A stretch of DNA of 64,000 nt from UBA1413 sp964552955. GTDB lineage: Bacteria > Bacteroidota > Bacteroidia > Bacteroidales > Prolixibacteraceae. Each line of letters opens with the position of its first letter. Positions within the stretch are counted from its first letter, which is position 1. Below, one piece after another: positions 45,101-53,191 of this stretch. The notes below the pieces were generated by a model, which was not told the origin of the DNA, did not search any database, and was given only the letters and a program-made list of their open reading frames with translations. The translations under genes were made by a program, and so were the position numbers. Location: the NCBI GenBank assembly GCA_964552955.1, contig CAZKIU010000006.1, positions 1 to 64,000 on the forward strand, written 5' to 3'.

Positions 45101-45595
45101 AAATACGGCAAACTGATGAAGGAGATCTCGCAGGTGCTGGCAGGATTCACCAGCCGGCAGATCTCAGACCTGGAACAGACGGGAAGTTGTTCTTTTGTTA
45201 TCGGTGCCCAAACGGTCACCCTGGTCCCCGATGATGTGGAGATCACCACCGAAGATATCCCGGGTTGGCTGGTGGCTTCCGAAGGGAACCTCACCCTGGC
45301 CCTCGACATCCATATCACGCCGGAACTCCGGCTGGAAGGGATCGCCCGCGAATTCATCAACAAGATCCAGAATATCAGGAAGGAGAGCGGTTTTGAGGTC
45401 ACCGACCGGGTCAGCCTGAAAATCGGCAGCCACGAACAACTCGATGAAGCCCTCCTCCTGCACCGGGAGTACATCACGGCCCAGACTCTGGCCACCAGCC
45501 TGGAGCTGGCCGGCACAACAGCCCCTGCCGGCGCCCGGATGGTCGAAATTGACAACGGCCTGGAGACCTGGATCACCGTGGAGAGAAATAATTAA
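42128..45595 (+). CDS. ileS: Isoleucyl-tRNA synthetase
   Basis: 1155-residue class I synthetase that charges tRNA-Ile. The HIGH-type motif is PSANGMPGIHHVMA (about residue 50-63), and the KMSKS motif is NKMSKRLGNAV (about 697-707). The large CP1 editing domain includes WTTTPWTLPSNTALCVGP and GIVHIAPTFGADDDRVG. The length and the C-terminal extension match the long (IleS2-like) type found in Bacteroidota and eukaryotes; this clade often shows natural mupirocin tolerance, which is a family-level remark only. The next gene, DksA-like, follows after 112 bp. Confidence 0.96.
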   Translation: MTLKFQEYKQLDLSQINKEVRRRWEEDDTFHKSITTREGHSSFVFYEGPPSANGMPGIHHVMARAIKDIFCRYKTMKGFRVYRKAGWDTHGLPIELSVEKTLNITKEDIGKTISVEDYNKACRTEVMRYTREWEELTRRMGYWVNMDDPYITYDSRYIETLWHLLRQIYDKGLLYKGYTIQPFSPAAGTGLSSHELNQPGCYRDVKDTSAVAQFKVIRNATSEFLFRECETPVYIMAWTTTPWTLPSNTALCVGPSITYVRVRTFNPYSGEAVTLVLAKELVGSFFDPAAAEMAPEAFTHGNKKIPWKIMGEYTGKELEGIRYEQLIDWVKPQGEAFRVITGDFVTTADGTGIVHIAPTFGADDDRVGRQHGISPLYVTDQEGKTQPLVDRKGRFFPIENLDPTFVAHNVNVEHYAPFAGRYVKNEYDQEATPDTPTIDVDIAVMLKQENKVFRIEKYVHSYPHCWRTDKPVLYYPLDAWFIKTTAVREKMMELNETINWKPRSTGTGRFGNWLENLVDWNLSRSRFWGTPLPIWRTEDGSEERCIGSTAELMEEIQRSIAAGVMEKNPWAEFQPGVYTEENYLKIDLHKPYVDEVVLVSPSGKKMFREPDLIDVWFDSGAMPYAQWHYPFERMIPGTGENLPEGVKPLPFPADFIAEGVDQTRGWFFTLHAIATMISGSVAFRNIISNGLVLDKNGNKMSKRLGNAVDPFDTIEEYGSDPLRWYMITNAQPWDNLKFDIAGVDEVRRKFFGTLYNTYSFFALYANVDGFRYAEEEVPVEERPELDRWIISLLNTLVAEVADSYENYEPTRAGRAIADFVTENLSNWFVRLSRKRFWGGHYNREKISAYQTLYTCLTTVARLMAPIAPFYADLLYTDLNGLTGKEPRQSVHLADFPKENPRWIDRELEEKMNIAQKASSMVLALRRKEKIKVRQPLAKIMVPVLNDHFRMQFEAVKNIILTEVNVREVEFLSDSSDIISKKIKPNFKVLGPKYGKLMKEISQVLAGFTSRQISDLEQTGSCSFVIGAQTVTLVPDDVEITTEDIPGWLVASEGNLTLALDIHITPELRLEGIAREFINKIQNIRKESGFEVTDRVSLKIGSHEQLDEALLLHREYITAQTLATSLELAGTTAPAGARMVEIDNGLETWITVERNN

Positions 45596-45707
45596 CCCAT
45601 ATAAACCCGATTTGTTGTTAAACCTGATAAATACCGGGAAATATTCCTAAATTAGGAGCAACAGCGGGAAGCGAAAGTTTCACACTAATCATTTAAAAAT
45701 TTGAGTC

Positions 45708-46085
45708 ATGGGAGAAAAGACCAGGTATTCCGACGCTGAACTGCAGGAATTCAAGGAGCTGATTCTGAAAAAAATAGAGAAAGCCCAGAAGGATTACGAA
45801 ATGTATAAGAATTCCATCACCCACAACGATGGGAACGACACGATGGATACCTCGCCCACCTTCAAGGTGCTGGAGGAGGGTGCGGCAACCCTCTCCAAGG
45901 AAGAGGCAGGCAAGCTGGCCCAGCGGCAGCTGAAGTTCATTCAGCATCTGCAGGCCGCCCTGATCAGGATCGAAAACAAGACCTACGGAATATGCCGGGA
46001 AACGGGTAAACTGATTTCCAAGGAGAGACTGCGTGCCGTGCCGCATGCCACCCTCTCCATCGACGCTAAGAAAAACCAGAAGTAA
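45708..46085 (+). CDS. TraR/DksA-family protein with degenerate zinc finger
   Basis: 125 aa. N-terminal coiled coil (LKKIEKAQKDYEMYKNS, NDTMDTSPTFKVLEE) and a C-terminal YGICRETGKLISKERLRAVPHATLS fold typical of TraR/DksA. Only one cysteine remains of the C4 zinc site, as is usual for the Bacteroidota version. DksA relatives bind RNA polymerase through the secondary channel and modulate initiation with ppGpp. It sits between ileS and lspA on the same strand, a common order in this phylum. A small inverted repeat (TCCTAA-A-TTAGGA, 45645-45657) lies in its leader. Confidence 0.9.
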   Translation: MGEKTRYSDAELQEFKELILKKIEKAQKDYEMYKNSITHNDGNDTMDTSPTFKVLEEGAATLSKEEAGKLAQRQLKFIQHLQAALIRIENKTYGICRETGKLISKERLRAVPHATLSIDAKKNQK

Positions 46086-46187
46086 CCCGCCTCCTCCTCA
46101 TCTCTTCCGGAAATGTCCGCTTTCTGCCTCGCGCCGGAAAGTGGGGGTGAAATCCATGAAGGAGAGGGAGGGCCTATCCGACAAATA

Positions 46188-46943
46188 ATGAAGTGGTCCA
46201 AACTGAACCTCGCCCTATTGATCGTCTTTGTGGTGCTCCTGGCCGACCAGGTTCTGAAATTCTGGATTAAAACCCATATGATGCTGGGACAGGAGTACCC
46301 TGTTCTGGGCCAATGGTTTATCATTCATTTCGTAGAGAACAACGGGATGGCTTTCGGGTTTGAACTGGCAGGGGAATATGGTAAGATGATCCTGAGTCTC
46401 TTCCGGATCCTGGCCGTCATCGCGATCGGCTGGTATCTTTTTAGCCTGGTCAAACAAAATACCCCACGGGGTTTTGTCATCAGTCTCTCCCTGATCTTCG
46501 CCGGTGCCATTGGAAATATTATTGACAGTGCTTTTTACGGGATGATCTTTGACCACAGCTACGGGCAGGTGGCCTCCTTCCTTCCCGAAGGGGGTGGCTA
46601 CGGAACTTTCCTCCACGGAAAGGTGGTTGACATGTTCTATTTCCCCGTCATCAAAGGGCACTACCCCGATTGGGTTCCGTTTCTGGGAGGAGATGATTTT
46701 CTCTTCTTCAGGCCTGTTTTCAACATTGCCGACTCCTCCATTACCATTGGTATCTTTTCTATCCTTCTGTTCTACAAGAACTTCTTCAATGATCATCCCC
46801 TGAAAAAAGAGGAGACTGCCGGCGGCAGTACAGCCGAAGTCAGCGCGATGGAGCCTGGCGATTCCGAAGGGAAGCAGGAGAATGCAGAAGTGAAACAGGA
46901 GAAAGCAGAAGTGAAACCAGGCAGCGCAAGGCAACCCGAATAA
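46188..46943 (+). CDS. lspA: Lipoprotein signal peptidase (signal peptidase II) with long charged tail
   Basis: 251 aa from ATG 46188 (MKWSKLNLALLIVFVVLLADQ); the frame is open upstream to 46113, but that stretch has no hydrophobic start. LspA is an aspartic membrane protease that removes signal peptides of prolipoproteins. Conserved parts are DQVLKFW, VENNGMAFG, GAIGNIIDSAFYG (first Asp) and RPVFNIADSSITIG (second Asp). The insertion between them (YGQVASFLPEGGGYGTFLHGKVVDMFYFPVIKGHYPDWVP) is characteristic of Bacteroidota LspA. A charged tail with short repeats (KQENAEVKQEKAEVKPG) extends the C-terminus by about 45 residues. Many lipoproteins in this window depend on it. Confidence 0.93.
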   Translation: MKWSKLNLALLIVFVVLLADQVLKFWIKTHMMLGQEYPVLGQWFIIHFVENNGMAFGFELAGEYGKMILSLFRILAVIAIGWYLFSLVKQNTPRGFVISLSLIFAGAIGNIIDSAFYGMIFDHSYGQVASFLPEGGGYGTFLHGKVVDMFYFPVIKGHYPDWVPFLGGDDFLFFRPVFNIADSSITIGIFSILLFYKNFFNDHPLKKEETAGGSTAEVSAMEPGDSEGKQENAEVKQEKAEVKPGSARQPE

Positions 46944-46988
46944 ACCGGGCTGGTCTGAATCACTATCCATCAAAAAGATTCTTAAAAC

Positions 46989-48464
46989 ATGGAACAACCG
47001 TTGACCCTTTACAATTCATTAAGCCGTACAAAAGAGCCCTTCGAGCCGCTCATCGCGGGGAAGGCCGGGTTGTATGTCTGTGGTCCCACGGTCTACTCCA
47101 ATGCCCATTTGGGGCATGCACGGCCAGCGATCACTTTTGACCTCCTTTACCGCTACTTGCTCCACCTGGGCTTTAAAGTCCGCTATGTCAGGAACATCAC
47201 CGATGTAGGCCATCTGGAGGATGAGACGGAGGAGAGCGGAGAGGATAAAATCGCCAAAAAGGCGCGCCTCGAGCAGCTCGAACCCATGGAGGTGGTCCAG
47301 AAATACATGAATACCTTCCATCGCAATATGGAAGAACTCAATACCCTGCCTCCCACCATTGAGCCCCGGGCCTCGGGTCATATCATCGAACAACAGGTGA
47401 TGATCCGCAGGATCCTGGAGCAGGGATACGCCTACGAGGTCAATGGATCGGTCTATTTCGATGTCCTGCGCTATAACAAAGATCACCGTTACGGCATTCT
47501 CTCGGGACGGAACCTGGAGGAGATGCTGGCCAATACCCGGCGTCTTGAAGGGCAGCACGAAAAACGGAATCCCTTTGATTTTGCCCTCTGGAAAAAGGCA
47601 AGCCCCGAGCATATCATGCAGTGGCCTTCGGAATGGGGAATGGGGTTCCCGGGCTGGCACCTCGAATGCTCAGCCATGAGCACCAAATACCTGGGTGAGG
47701 TCTTTGACATCCACGGTGGAGGGATGGATCTGCAATTTCCCCATCATGAATGTGAAATTGCCCAGTCGACCGCGGCACTGGGTCACCCCTCGGTGCGGTA
47801 CTGGATGCACAACAACATGATCACCATCAACGGCCAGAAAATGGCCCGCTCCCTGGGGAATTTCATAACCCTCGACAAGCTCTTCTGCGGTAAGCACCCC
47901 CTGCTTACTGGAGCCTACTCGCCTATGACGATCCGTTTTTTCATCCTGCAAGCCCATTACCGCAGTACCCTCGACTTCTCCAACGAAGCCCTCGTATCGG
48001 CCGGGAAAGGGCTGGAGCGCCTCATGAAGGCGGCCTCCCTCCTCGAAAAACTGCCGGTATCAGAAACCACTTCCATAGAGATCGGCACCCTTGAGGAGAA
48101 CTGCCGTAACGCCATGAACGATGACCTCAACAGCCCCATCCTCATCGCCCATCTCTTCGAAGGGGTCAGACTGATTAACCTGATCAGCGACGGAAAAGAG
48201 ACCATCACGGTCAGTGACCTTGAACGGCTCCGGCTTCTGTTCAGGGTATACCTTTTTGACATTCTCGGACTTAAAGCGGAAGAGAACAGCGGCGCCGGTT
48301 CCGACACGATAAGGCAACTGGTGGAGCTCACCCTCCAGGTCAGAAGCCGCGCCAAGATCAACAAGGACTGGACCACGTCCGATTATATCCGTGATGAACT
48401 GGCTAAAATCGGGATCATCGTCAAGGACCGCAAAGAGGGCGCAGAGTGGGAGATGAAAAACTGA
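46989..48464 (+). CDS. cysS: Cysteinyl-tRNA synthetase
   Basis: 491-residue class I synthetase for tRNA-Cys. The HIGH-type motif is in VYSNAHLGHARPAITFD, the zinc-binding cysteine is in YVCGPTVYSN, and the KMSKS motif appears as GQKMARSLGNF. GWHLECSAMS and HGGGMDLQFPHHECEIAQS are diagnostic zinc/active-site segments. It starts 45 bp after lspA, and riboflavin synthase follows 18 bp after its stop. Confidence 0.96.
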   Translation: MEQPLTLYNSLSRTKEPFEPLIAGKAGLYVCGPTVYSNAHLGHARPAITFDLLYRYLLHLGFKVRYVRNITDVGHLEDETEESGEDKIAKKARLEQLEPMEVVQKYMNTFHRNMEELNTLPPTIEPRASGHIIEQQVMIRRILEQGYAYEVNGSVYFDVLRYNKDHRYGILSGRNLEEMLANTRRLEGQHEKRNPFDFALWKKASPEHIMQWPSEWGMGFPGWHLECSAMSTKYLGEVFDIHGGGMDLQFPHHECEIAQSTAALGHPSVRYWMHNNMITINGQKMARSLGNFITLDKLFCGKHPLLTGAYSPMTIRFFILQAHYRSTLDFSNEALVSAGKGLERLMKAASLLEKLPVSETTSIEIGTLEENCRNAMNDDLNSPILIAHLFEGVRLINLISDGKETITVSDLERLRLLFRVYLFDILGLKAEENSGAGSDTIRQLVELTLQVRSRAKINKDWTTSDYIRDELAKIGIIVKDRKEGAEWEMKN

Positions 48465-48482
48465 CCATTAATAGTAAACGAT

Positions 48483-49091
48483 ATGTTTTCAGGAATTGTC
48501 GAAGGAACAGGTGTGGTGAAGGCCATAGAGAAAGAGATGGAGAATGTCCATTTCACGATATACTGGCAGCATGCCGGAGCGCTGAAGGTAGACCAGAGTC
48601 TGTCGCATAACGGGGTATGCCTGACGGTGGTGGCCGTCGACAGGGAGACCCTCACCTACCGGGTGACGGCCATCAGGGAGACCCTGATCAAGTCGAACCT
48701 GGGATTGCTGCAACCCGGCGACAAGGTCAACCTGGAGCGCAGCATGATGATGAACGGCCGTCTCGACGGCCATATCGTCCAGGGGCATGTCGACCAGACC
48801 GCTACCTGCACCCGCGTGGAAGAAGCCGAGGGAAGCTGGTACTATACCTTTGAATACGCCTTTGACAAGGAAAAAGCCCGGCAGGGTTATATGACCGTCG
48901 AAAAGGGATCGGTCACCGTGAACGGCGTCAGCCTTACGGTGGTCAACTCACAGGACCATACCTTCCAGGTAGCCATCATTCCCTATACCTGGGAGATGAC
49001 CAATTTCCACACCTTCCGGCCCGGAAGCATTGTCAACCTCGAGTTCGACATCATCGGCAAATACCTCAGCAAACTTCTCCGGTACCAATAA
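48483..49091 (+). CDS. ribE: Riboflavin synthase, alpha subunit
   Basis: 202-residue enzyme that dismutates two 6,7-dimethyl-8-ribityllumazine molecules to riboflavin. It has two lumazine-binding barrels: the first from MFSGIVEGTGVV with SLSHNGVCLTVV, and the second from GRLDGHIVQGHVDQTATCT with GSVTVNGVSLTVV. It is 18 bp behind cysS and 65 bp before the pteridine-reductase-like gene, so flavin and pterin genes are adjacent. Confidence 0.95.
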   Translation: MFSGIVEGTGVVKAIEKEMENVHFTIYWQHAGALKVDQSLSHNGVCLTVVAVDRETLTYRVTAIRETLIKSNLGLLQPGDKVNLERSMMMNGRLDGHIVQGHVDQTATCTRVEEAEGSWYYTFEYAFDKEKARQGYMTVEKGSVTVNGVSLTVVNSQDHTFQVAIIPYTWEMTNFHTFRPGSIVNLEFDIIGKYLSKLLRYQ

Positions 49092-49156
49092 TGTGGTTCT
49101 GCTTCAGGCGGAAATGAAGACTCAAGACTCCTCATTCAAGACTCAAGATATTCTTC

Positions 49157-49897
49157 ATGGAAAACGGTGTTAACCACAGCAGATTCCCGGTGGCGTTGAT
49201 CACCGGAGGTGCGCAGCGGCTGGGGAAGGCCATGACGGAGCATCTGGCCCGGCAGGGATGGAGTGTGGCCGTCCACTACAACACATCGGGAGGCCCGGCC
49301 GGAGAACTGGTCCACCATCTCTCGGCACAATTTCCGAAGCAGCAATTTGCAGCCTTCAGCGCCAACCTGACGCGCGACCGGGAAACGGAAGCCTTGTTGC
49401 CGCAAGTGATCAGGGAGATGGGCCCACCGCAGCTCCTGATCAACAATGCTTCGGTCTTCACCCCGAAAAAAATCGCCGACACCGGGAGTGCTTTTTTTGA
49501 CTTCCAGATGACCGTCAACCTGAAGGCCCCATTTATCCTGACCCGGGAGTTCATCCGCCAGTGCGGCCAGGGGATGATCATCAACATGACCGATACCCGG
49601 ATTACCACCAACCGGGAGAATTATGCCGCCTACACCCTGGCCAAGAAATCGTTGTGGGAGCTCACCCAGATGACGGCTGCCGCTTATGGACCCCTGATCA
49701 GGGCCAACGCCATCGCACCGGGACTGATCCTGGCTCCCCCGGGAAAAGGAGAGGATTACCTCCGCACCCTGGCAGCCGTCATTCCCATGAAACGCCCCGG
49801 GGGCATCCAACCTATCCTCGATGCGCTCGATTATCTCCTGAAAAATGACTACCTTACAGGCGAACTGCTCTTCTGTGACGGAGGCCAGCACCTCTGA
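49157..49897 (+). CDS. Pteridine-reductase-like SDR (FolM/PTR1 type)
   Basis: 246-residue short-chain dehydrogenase. The cofactor loop is ALITGGAQRLGKAM, where TGGxxRxG with arginine is the hallmark of NADPH-dependent pteridine reductases (FolM, PTR1) rather than the common TGxxxGxG. NNAS is present, and the catalytic Tyr-Lys pair is in ENYAAYTLAKKSLWELT. MIINMTDTRITTNRE and RANAIAPGLILAP are also FolM-like. The next genes are folB and a folK-like gene, so reduction of dihydropterins (dihydromonapterin, dihydrobiopterin or dihydrofolate) is likely; the exact substrate is unknown. Confidence 0.83.
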   Translation: MENGVNHSRFPVALITGGAQRLGKAMTEHLARQGWSVAVHYNTSGGPAGELVHHLSAQFPKQQFAAFSANLTRDRETEALLPQVIREMGPPQLLINNASVFTPKKIADTGSAFFDFQMTVNLKAPFILTREFIRQCGQGMIINMTDTRITTNRENYAAYTLAKKSLWELTQMTAAAYGPLIRANAIAPGLILAPPGKGEDYLRTLAAVIPMKRPGGIQPILDALDYLLKNDYLTGELLFCDGGQHL

Positions 49898-49967
49898 AAC
49901 GGTACGGTCTTCCTGAACGCACCCTCAGGATTCTTAATGGTCGAAGAAACAGATAAAACCAGGCACT

Positions 49968-50321
49968 ATGGCACTGATCCGAATTAAAAACCTGCAGATC
50001 CGCACCTTTATCGGGTTTAACCCCGAAGAACTGGTTCATAAACAGGATGTGGTCATTAACATGGAGGTGGAGGTGGATCTTCCGGAGGCGGCCATGGAAA
50101 ATGATGATCCGGATGGGATCTACGATTACAAGAAGATAACCAAGCAGGTGATCACCCTGGTCCAGGAGGGGCATTTCAAGCTTCTGGAGGTATTAACCCG
50201 CAGGATTTTAGAGCTGGTCATGGCCGACCCGATGGTCAGGCGGGCCCGGGTGCAGGTCGACAAGCCCCATGCGCTGCGCTACGCCGATTCGGTTTCCGTG
50301 GAATTGGAAGCATCACGGTGA
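49968..50321 (+). CDS. folB: Dihydroneopterin aldolase (FolB-type)
   Basis: 117-residue FolB-family protein. It cleaves 7,8-dihydroneopterin to 6-hydroxymethyl-dihydropterin and glycolaldehyde, and some members epimerise it to dihydromonapterin. ALIRIKNLQIRTFIGFNPEE, then VVINMEVEVDL, DGIYDYKKITKQV, and HFKLLEVLTRRILELV are the conserved parts; the catalytic lysine of the VDKPHALRYADSV region is present. It is 70 bp after the FolM-like gene and 43 bp before the folK-like gene. Confidence 0.92.
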   Translation: MALIRIKNLQIRTFIGFNPEELVHKQDVVINMEVEVDLPEAAMENDDPDGIYDYKKITKQVITLVQEGHFKLLEVLTRRILELVMADPMVRRARVQVDKPHALRYADSVSVELEASR

Positions 50322-50364
50322 AGAACAGGAGGATCGTACCAACCTTTAGAAATATGGCTTAACC

Positions 50365-50742
50365 ATGATGAACCAGGCAATCATCGGCATTGGATCCAAC
50401 ATCCGGCCTGAAGCGAACATCCCCCTGGCCTTGCAATTACTCGGTCAAACGGTGAGGATCGAAAAGGTATCAGCCCTGGTCATCACGCCCCCGATAGGGA
50501 TCACCAACCAGCCTGACTTTGTCAACGGGGCGGCCCGCATCGCGACCACCTTGTCGCGTGAAGAACTGGTGCGCCTGCTGAAGAGCACCGAGGAGCTTAC
50601 CGGCCGCGACCGTAGCCTACCCCGCTTCGGCCCCCGCACCATCGACCTCGACCTCGTGGTCTGGAATGGCGAAATCACCGACCCCGACTATTATACCCGC
50701 GAATTCCTCCGTACCGCCGTCGCCGAGGTAAGTGAACCATAA
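50365..50742 (+). CDS. Short FolK-like protein (HPPK paralogue)
   Basis: 125 aa, against 155-170 for usual HPPK. It has IGIGSNIRPEANIPLAL, a TPPIGITNQPDFVNGAARI stretch, and RFGPRTIDLDLVVWNGEI with the metal-binding Asp pair intact. It lacks the C-terminal LPHPxxxxRxFVLxPLxEIAP segment that helps bind the pterin. The frame ends with its own stop just before the frr terminator, so it is either a naturally short paralogue or recently shortened. It lies last in the FolM-FolB operon; a full-length folK is present at 37457. Confidence 0.8.
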   Translation: MMNQAIIGIGSNIRPEANIPLALQLLGQTVRIEKVSALVITPPIGITNQPDFVNGAARIATTLSREELVRLLKSTEELTGRDRSLPRFGPRTIDLDLVVWNGEITDPDYYTREFLRTAVAEVSEP

Positions 50743-50757
50743 AGCCTCTCCCCTACG

Positions 50758-50786
50758 AAAAAAGGCAGCCCCATTTGGTGCTGCCT
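50758..50786 (-). terminator. Intrinsic terminator after frr
   Basis: AGGCAGCCCC pairs with GGTGCTGCCT (one mismatch) around a short loop, with a T run on the minus strand. It lies between the convergent frr and folK-like genes. Confidence 0.7.
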
Positions 50787-50839
50787 CAAAGCCATGAAAA
50801 CAATTAAACAATGTTCAGAAAACAGAAAACTAGAAACAA

Positions 50840-51409
50840 TTAAATAGTCATTATATCCTTTTCCTTAGCAGCCACTAAGGTATCAATTTTTTTTACAAAT
50901 TCATCGGTAAATTTCTGCACAATTTCTTCGGCATCTTTTTCCATATCTTCCGCCAAACCGGTTTTTAAAAGCTTTTTCAGGCTTTCATTGCTTTCCTTGC
51001 GGGCCGTGCGGATGCTGATCTTGGCATTCTCTCCCTCCTTGTTGGCCTGTTTGACCAGGGTTCTTCTTCTCTCTTCGGTCAGCGGCGGAATATTGATACG
51101 GATCACCTCACCGTTGTTGTCGGGGTTGAAACCCAGATTGGCAGCCATGATGGCTTTCTCAATGACCGGGATCATCTTTTTCTCCCACGGCTGAATGGCG
51201 ATGGTCCGCGGATCGGGCGTACTGATATTGGACACCTGGCTCAGCGGAACCAAGCTCCCGTAATAATCAACGGTAACGGCGTCTACCATAGCCGGATTGG
51301 ACTTCCCGGCACGGATATGCAGCAACTCCTTCTCGAGATGCTCGATGGTCAGATCCATCTTCTCCTTGCATTGATCCAATACAAACTGGGCTTCTTCGTG
51401 CATTACCAT
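50840..51409 (-). CDS. frr: Ribosome recycling factor
   Basis: 189-residue RRF, which with EF-G splits the ribosome after termination. MHEEAQFVLDQCKEKMDLTIEHLEKELLHIRAGKSNP starts domain I. IQPWEKKMIPVIEKAI, IRINIPPLTEERR and the final helix EFVKKIDTLVAAKEKDI are standard. The ATG at 51409 is taken; the ATG two codons later (51403) is equally plausible. It has its own promoter (TATATTTG, 28 bp upstream) and terminator, so it is transcribed apart from pyrH. Confidence 0.96.
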   Translation of the reverse strand: MVMHEEAQFVLDQCKEKMDLTIEHLEKELLHIRAGKSNPAMVDAVTVDYYGSLVPLSQVSNISTPDPRTIAIQPWEKKMIPVIEKAIMAANLGFNPDNNGEVIRINIPPLTEERRRTLVKQANKEGENAKISIRTARKESNESLKKLLKTGLAEDMEKDAEEIVQKFTDEFVKKIDTLVAAKEKDIMTI

Positions 51410-51436
51410 AAATGTTCTGGCTGTTTAGTCAGGTTA

Positions 51437-51465
51437 CAAATATATAAAAAAATTAAAAAAAACAA
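51437..51465 (-). promoter_or_regulatory. Promoter of frr
   Basis: On the minus strand TTG (51465-51463), then 18 bp, then TATATTTG (51444-51437). It agrees with the Bacteroidota consensus. The frr ATG is 28 bp downstream. Confidence 0.65.
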
Positions 51466-51493
51466 GGCTTAAACCCTCAAATGTGAGCCTATG

Positions 51494-52204
51494 TCACAGA
51501 TGCACCAGGGTGCCTACCGGCTCTCCGTCAAGCAACCTGAGCAGGTTCCCTTTCTGGTCCATGTTAAAAACCACGACAGGGAGGTGGTTTTCCATACAAA
51601 AGGTGGTGGCCGTCAGGTCCATGACCTTAAGTCCCTGCCGGTAGACCTCTTCAAAGGAGATCTTATCATACCGGATGGCCCCGGCTACTTTCTCGGGGTC
51701 AGCATTATACACCCCGTCGACACGGGTCCCCTTGAGGAGGACGTCGGCTTCGATTTCGGTTCCGCGCAGGGCACTGGCCGTGTCCGTGGTGAAATAGGGG
51801 TTTCCGGTGCCCCCGGCAATGATGGCGACCTGCCCCTTTTCAAGCGCTTCAACGGCTTTTTCCTTGGCATAATACTCCCCAACGGGCTCCATACGGATTG
51901 AAGTAAAAACGCGGGCCGCAGATCCGGCGTCAATAAGCGCCGACTGCAAGGCCAGGCTGTTGATTACCGTGGCCAGCATCCCCATCTGGTCGCCCTTCAC
52001 ACGGTCAAATCCCCGGGCTGCACCGCTCATCCCCCTGAAGATATTTCCCCCGCCAATGACAATGCCCACCTGCACCCCTCTCTTCACGACCTGACTGATT
52101 TCTGCGGCATAATCGTTCAAACGTGCCGCATCGATTCCGTTAGATTGAGCCCCTGCCAGCGACTCCCCGCTTAACTTGAGCAATATCCGCCTGTACTTGA
52201 TCAT
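51494..52204 (-). CDS. pyrH: UMP kinase
   Basis: 236 aa from ATG 52204 (MIKYRRILLKLSGESLAG). PyrH is a hexameric amino-acid-kinase-fold enzyme that phosphorylates UMP to UDP. IGGGNIFRG and the GDQMGMLATVINSLALQ UMP-binding region are conserved, and GTGNPYFTTDTASALR follows. The frame is open to an ATG 11 codons earlier, but that region contains the promoter -7 box. It lies between frr and tsf on the same strand, but with its own promoter. Confidence 0.95.
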   Translation of the reverse strand: MIKYRRILLKLSGESLAGAQSNGIDAARLNDYAAEISQVVKRGVQVGIVIGGGNIFRGMSGAARGFDRVKGDQMGMLATVINSLALQSALIDAGSAARVFTSIRMEPVGEYYAKEKAVEALEKGQVAIIAGGTGNPYFTTDTASALRGTEIEADVLLKGTRVDGVYNADPEKVAGAIRYDKISFEEVYRQGLKVMDLTATTFCMENHLPVVVFNMDQKGNLLRLLDGEPVGTLVHL

Positions 52205-52221
52205 CGTTTGGTTTCTTTCTG

Positions 52222-52253
52222 CAAATATAACGTTCATCCCTCATAAGACCAAA
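52222..52253 (-). promoter_or_regulatory. Promoter of pyrH
   Basis: On the minus strand TTTG (52253-52250), 20 bp, TATATTTG (52229-52222): full consensus. It partly overlaps the tsf terminator, so pyrH starts as tsf ends. The leader would be about 10-15 nt. Confidence 0.75.
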
Positions 52254-52284
52254 AATGGGTACCCCCGGAGAGAGTACCCATTTT
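52251..52284 (-). terminator. Intrinsic terminator after tsf
   Basis: AAAATGGGTAC (52252-52262) pairs perfectly with GTACCCATTTT (52274-52284) around an 11-nt loop, with five Ts on the minus strand. Confidence 0.8.
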
Positions 52285-52305
52285 GTAGTCTATCGTAGCG
52301 CCAGA

Positions 52306-53133
52306 TCAGGCGTCAAGGGCGTATCTTTCAAAAGCCGTCACCGTGAGGGATTTGTCGTTTTGCTCAAGGTACTGTTTGACAGATATCTTACCATCTTTCA
52401 CATAGGTCTGCTCCAGAAGAGCCGAATCCTGGAACCATTTCTGAAGGGCTCCCCGGGCGATCTTGTCCAGCATGGCTTCGGGTTTTCCTTCCAGACGGAA
52501 TTTTTCCTTGGCGATTTCGAGTTCCTTGTTGATGACTTCCTGGGGGATGACCTCGCGGCTGACGGCCACAGGGTTCATGGCAGCCACCTGCATGGCGACG
52601 TCCTTACCCAGCTGGGCCTCGATGCCTTCCTTGTTGAAACCCACAATAGTGGCCAGTTTGTTCCCGGGATGGATATAGGGAGCCACGGTTTCTGCTTTCA
52701 CCTTTCCATAGAAGGAAAGATCCAGCTTTTCACCGATGATACCGACCTGCTCAGTCACCTGATCGCCGATCGACCGGCCATCCAACATAATGTTCTTCAG
52801 CTCCTCGAGGGTCGCCGGCTGGCAAGCCAGGGCGGCGTCAAGAATCTGGGTGGTGAAAGCGATGAATTTCTCGTTTTTGGCAACGAAGTCGGTTTCGCAG
52901 TTGAGTACCACGACAGCACCGAACTTCTTATCCCCGGTAACACCAGCCAGGACGCATCCTTCGGTAGCTTCCCTGTCGGCACGCTTGCTGGCAACCAGCT
53001 TCCCACGCTCACGGATAATCTCCACGGCACGGTCAAAGTTACCTTCGGCTTCAACCAGGGCATTCTTACAATCCATCATACCGGCACCTGTGGCATGACG
53101 CAATTTGACCACATCTGCAGTTGTTACTGACAT
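52306..53133 (-). CDS. tsf: Elongation factor Ts
   Basis: 275-residue nucleotide exchange factor for EF-Tu. The N-terminal UBA-like domain (TTADVVKLRHATGAGMMDCKNALVEAEGNFDRAVE) carries the TDF-type motif CETDFVAKNEKF downstream, and IALHVAAM-type helix AMQVAAMNPVAVSREVIPQE follows. It is 58 bp after rpsB, the usual rpsB-tsf pair. Confidence 0.96.
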   Translation of the reverse strand: MSVTTADVVKLRHATGAGMMDCKNALVEAEGNFDRAVEIIRERGKLVASKRADREATEGCVLAGVTGDKKFGAVVVLNCETDFVAKNEKFIAFTTQILDAALACQPATLEELKNIMLDGRSIGDQVTEQVGIIGEKLDLSFYGKVKAETVAPYIHPGNKLATIVGFNKEGIEAQLGKDVAMQVAAMNPVAVSREVIPQEVINKELEIAKEKFRLEGKPEAMLDKIARGALQKWFQDSALLEQTYVKDGKISVKQYLEQNDKSLTVTAFERYALDA

Positions 53134-53191
53134 ATTATTCTACTGTTTAATAAATGTTTTGAATTCAAAAATTACTATTACACCGGTAAGA

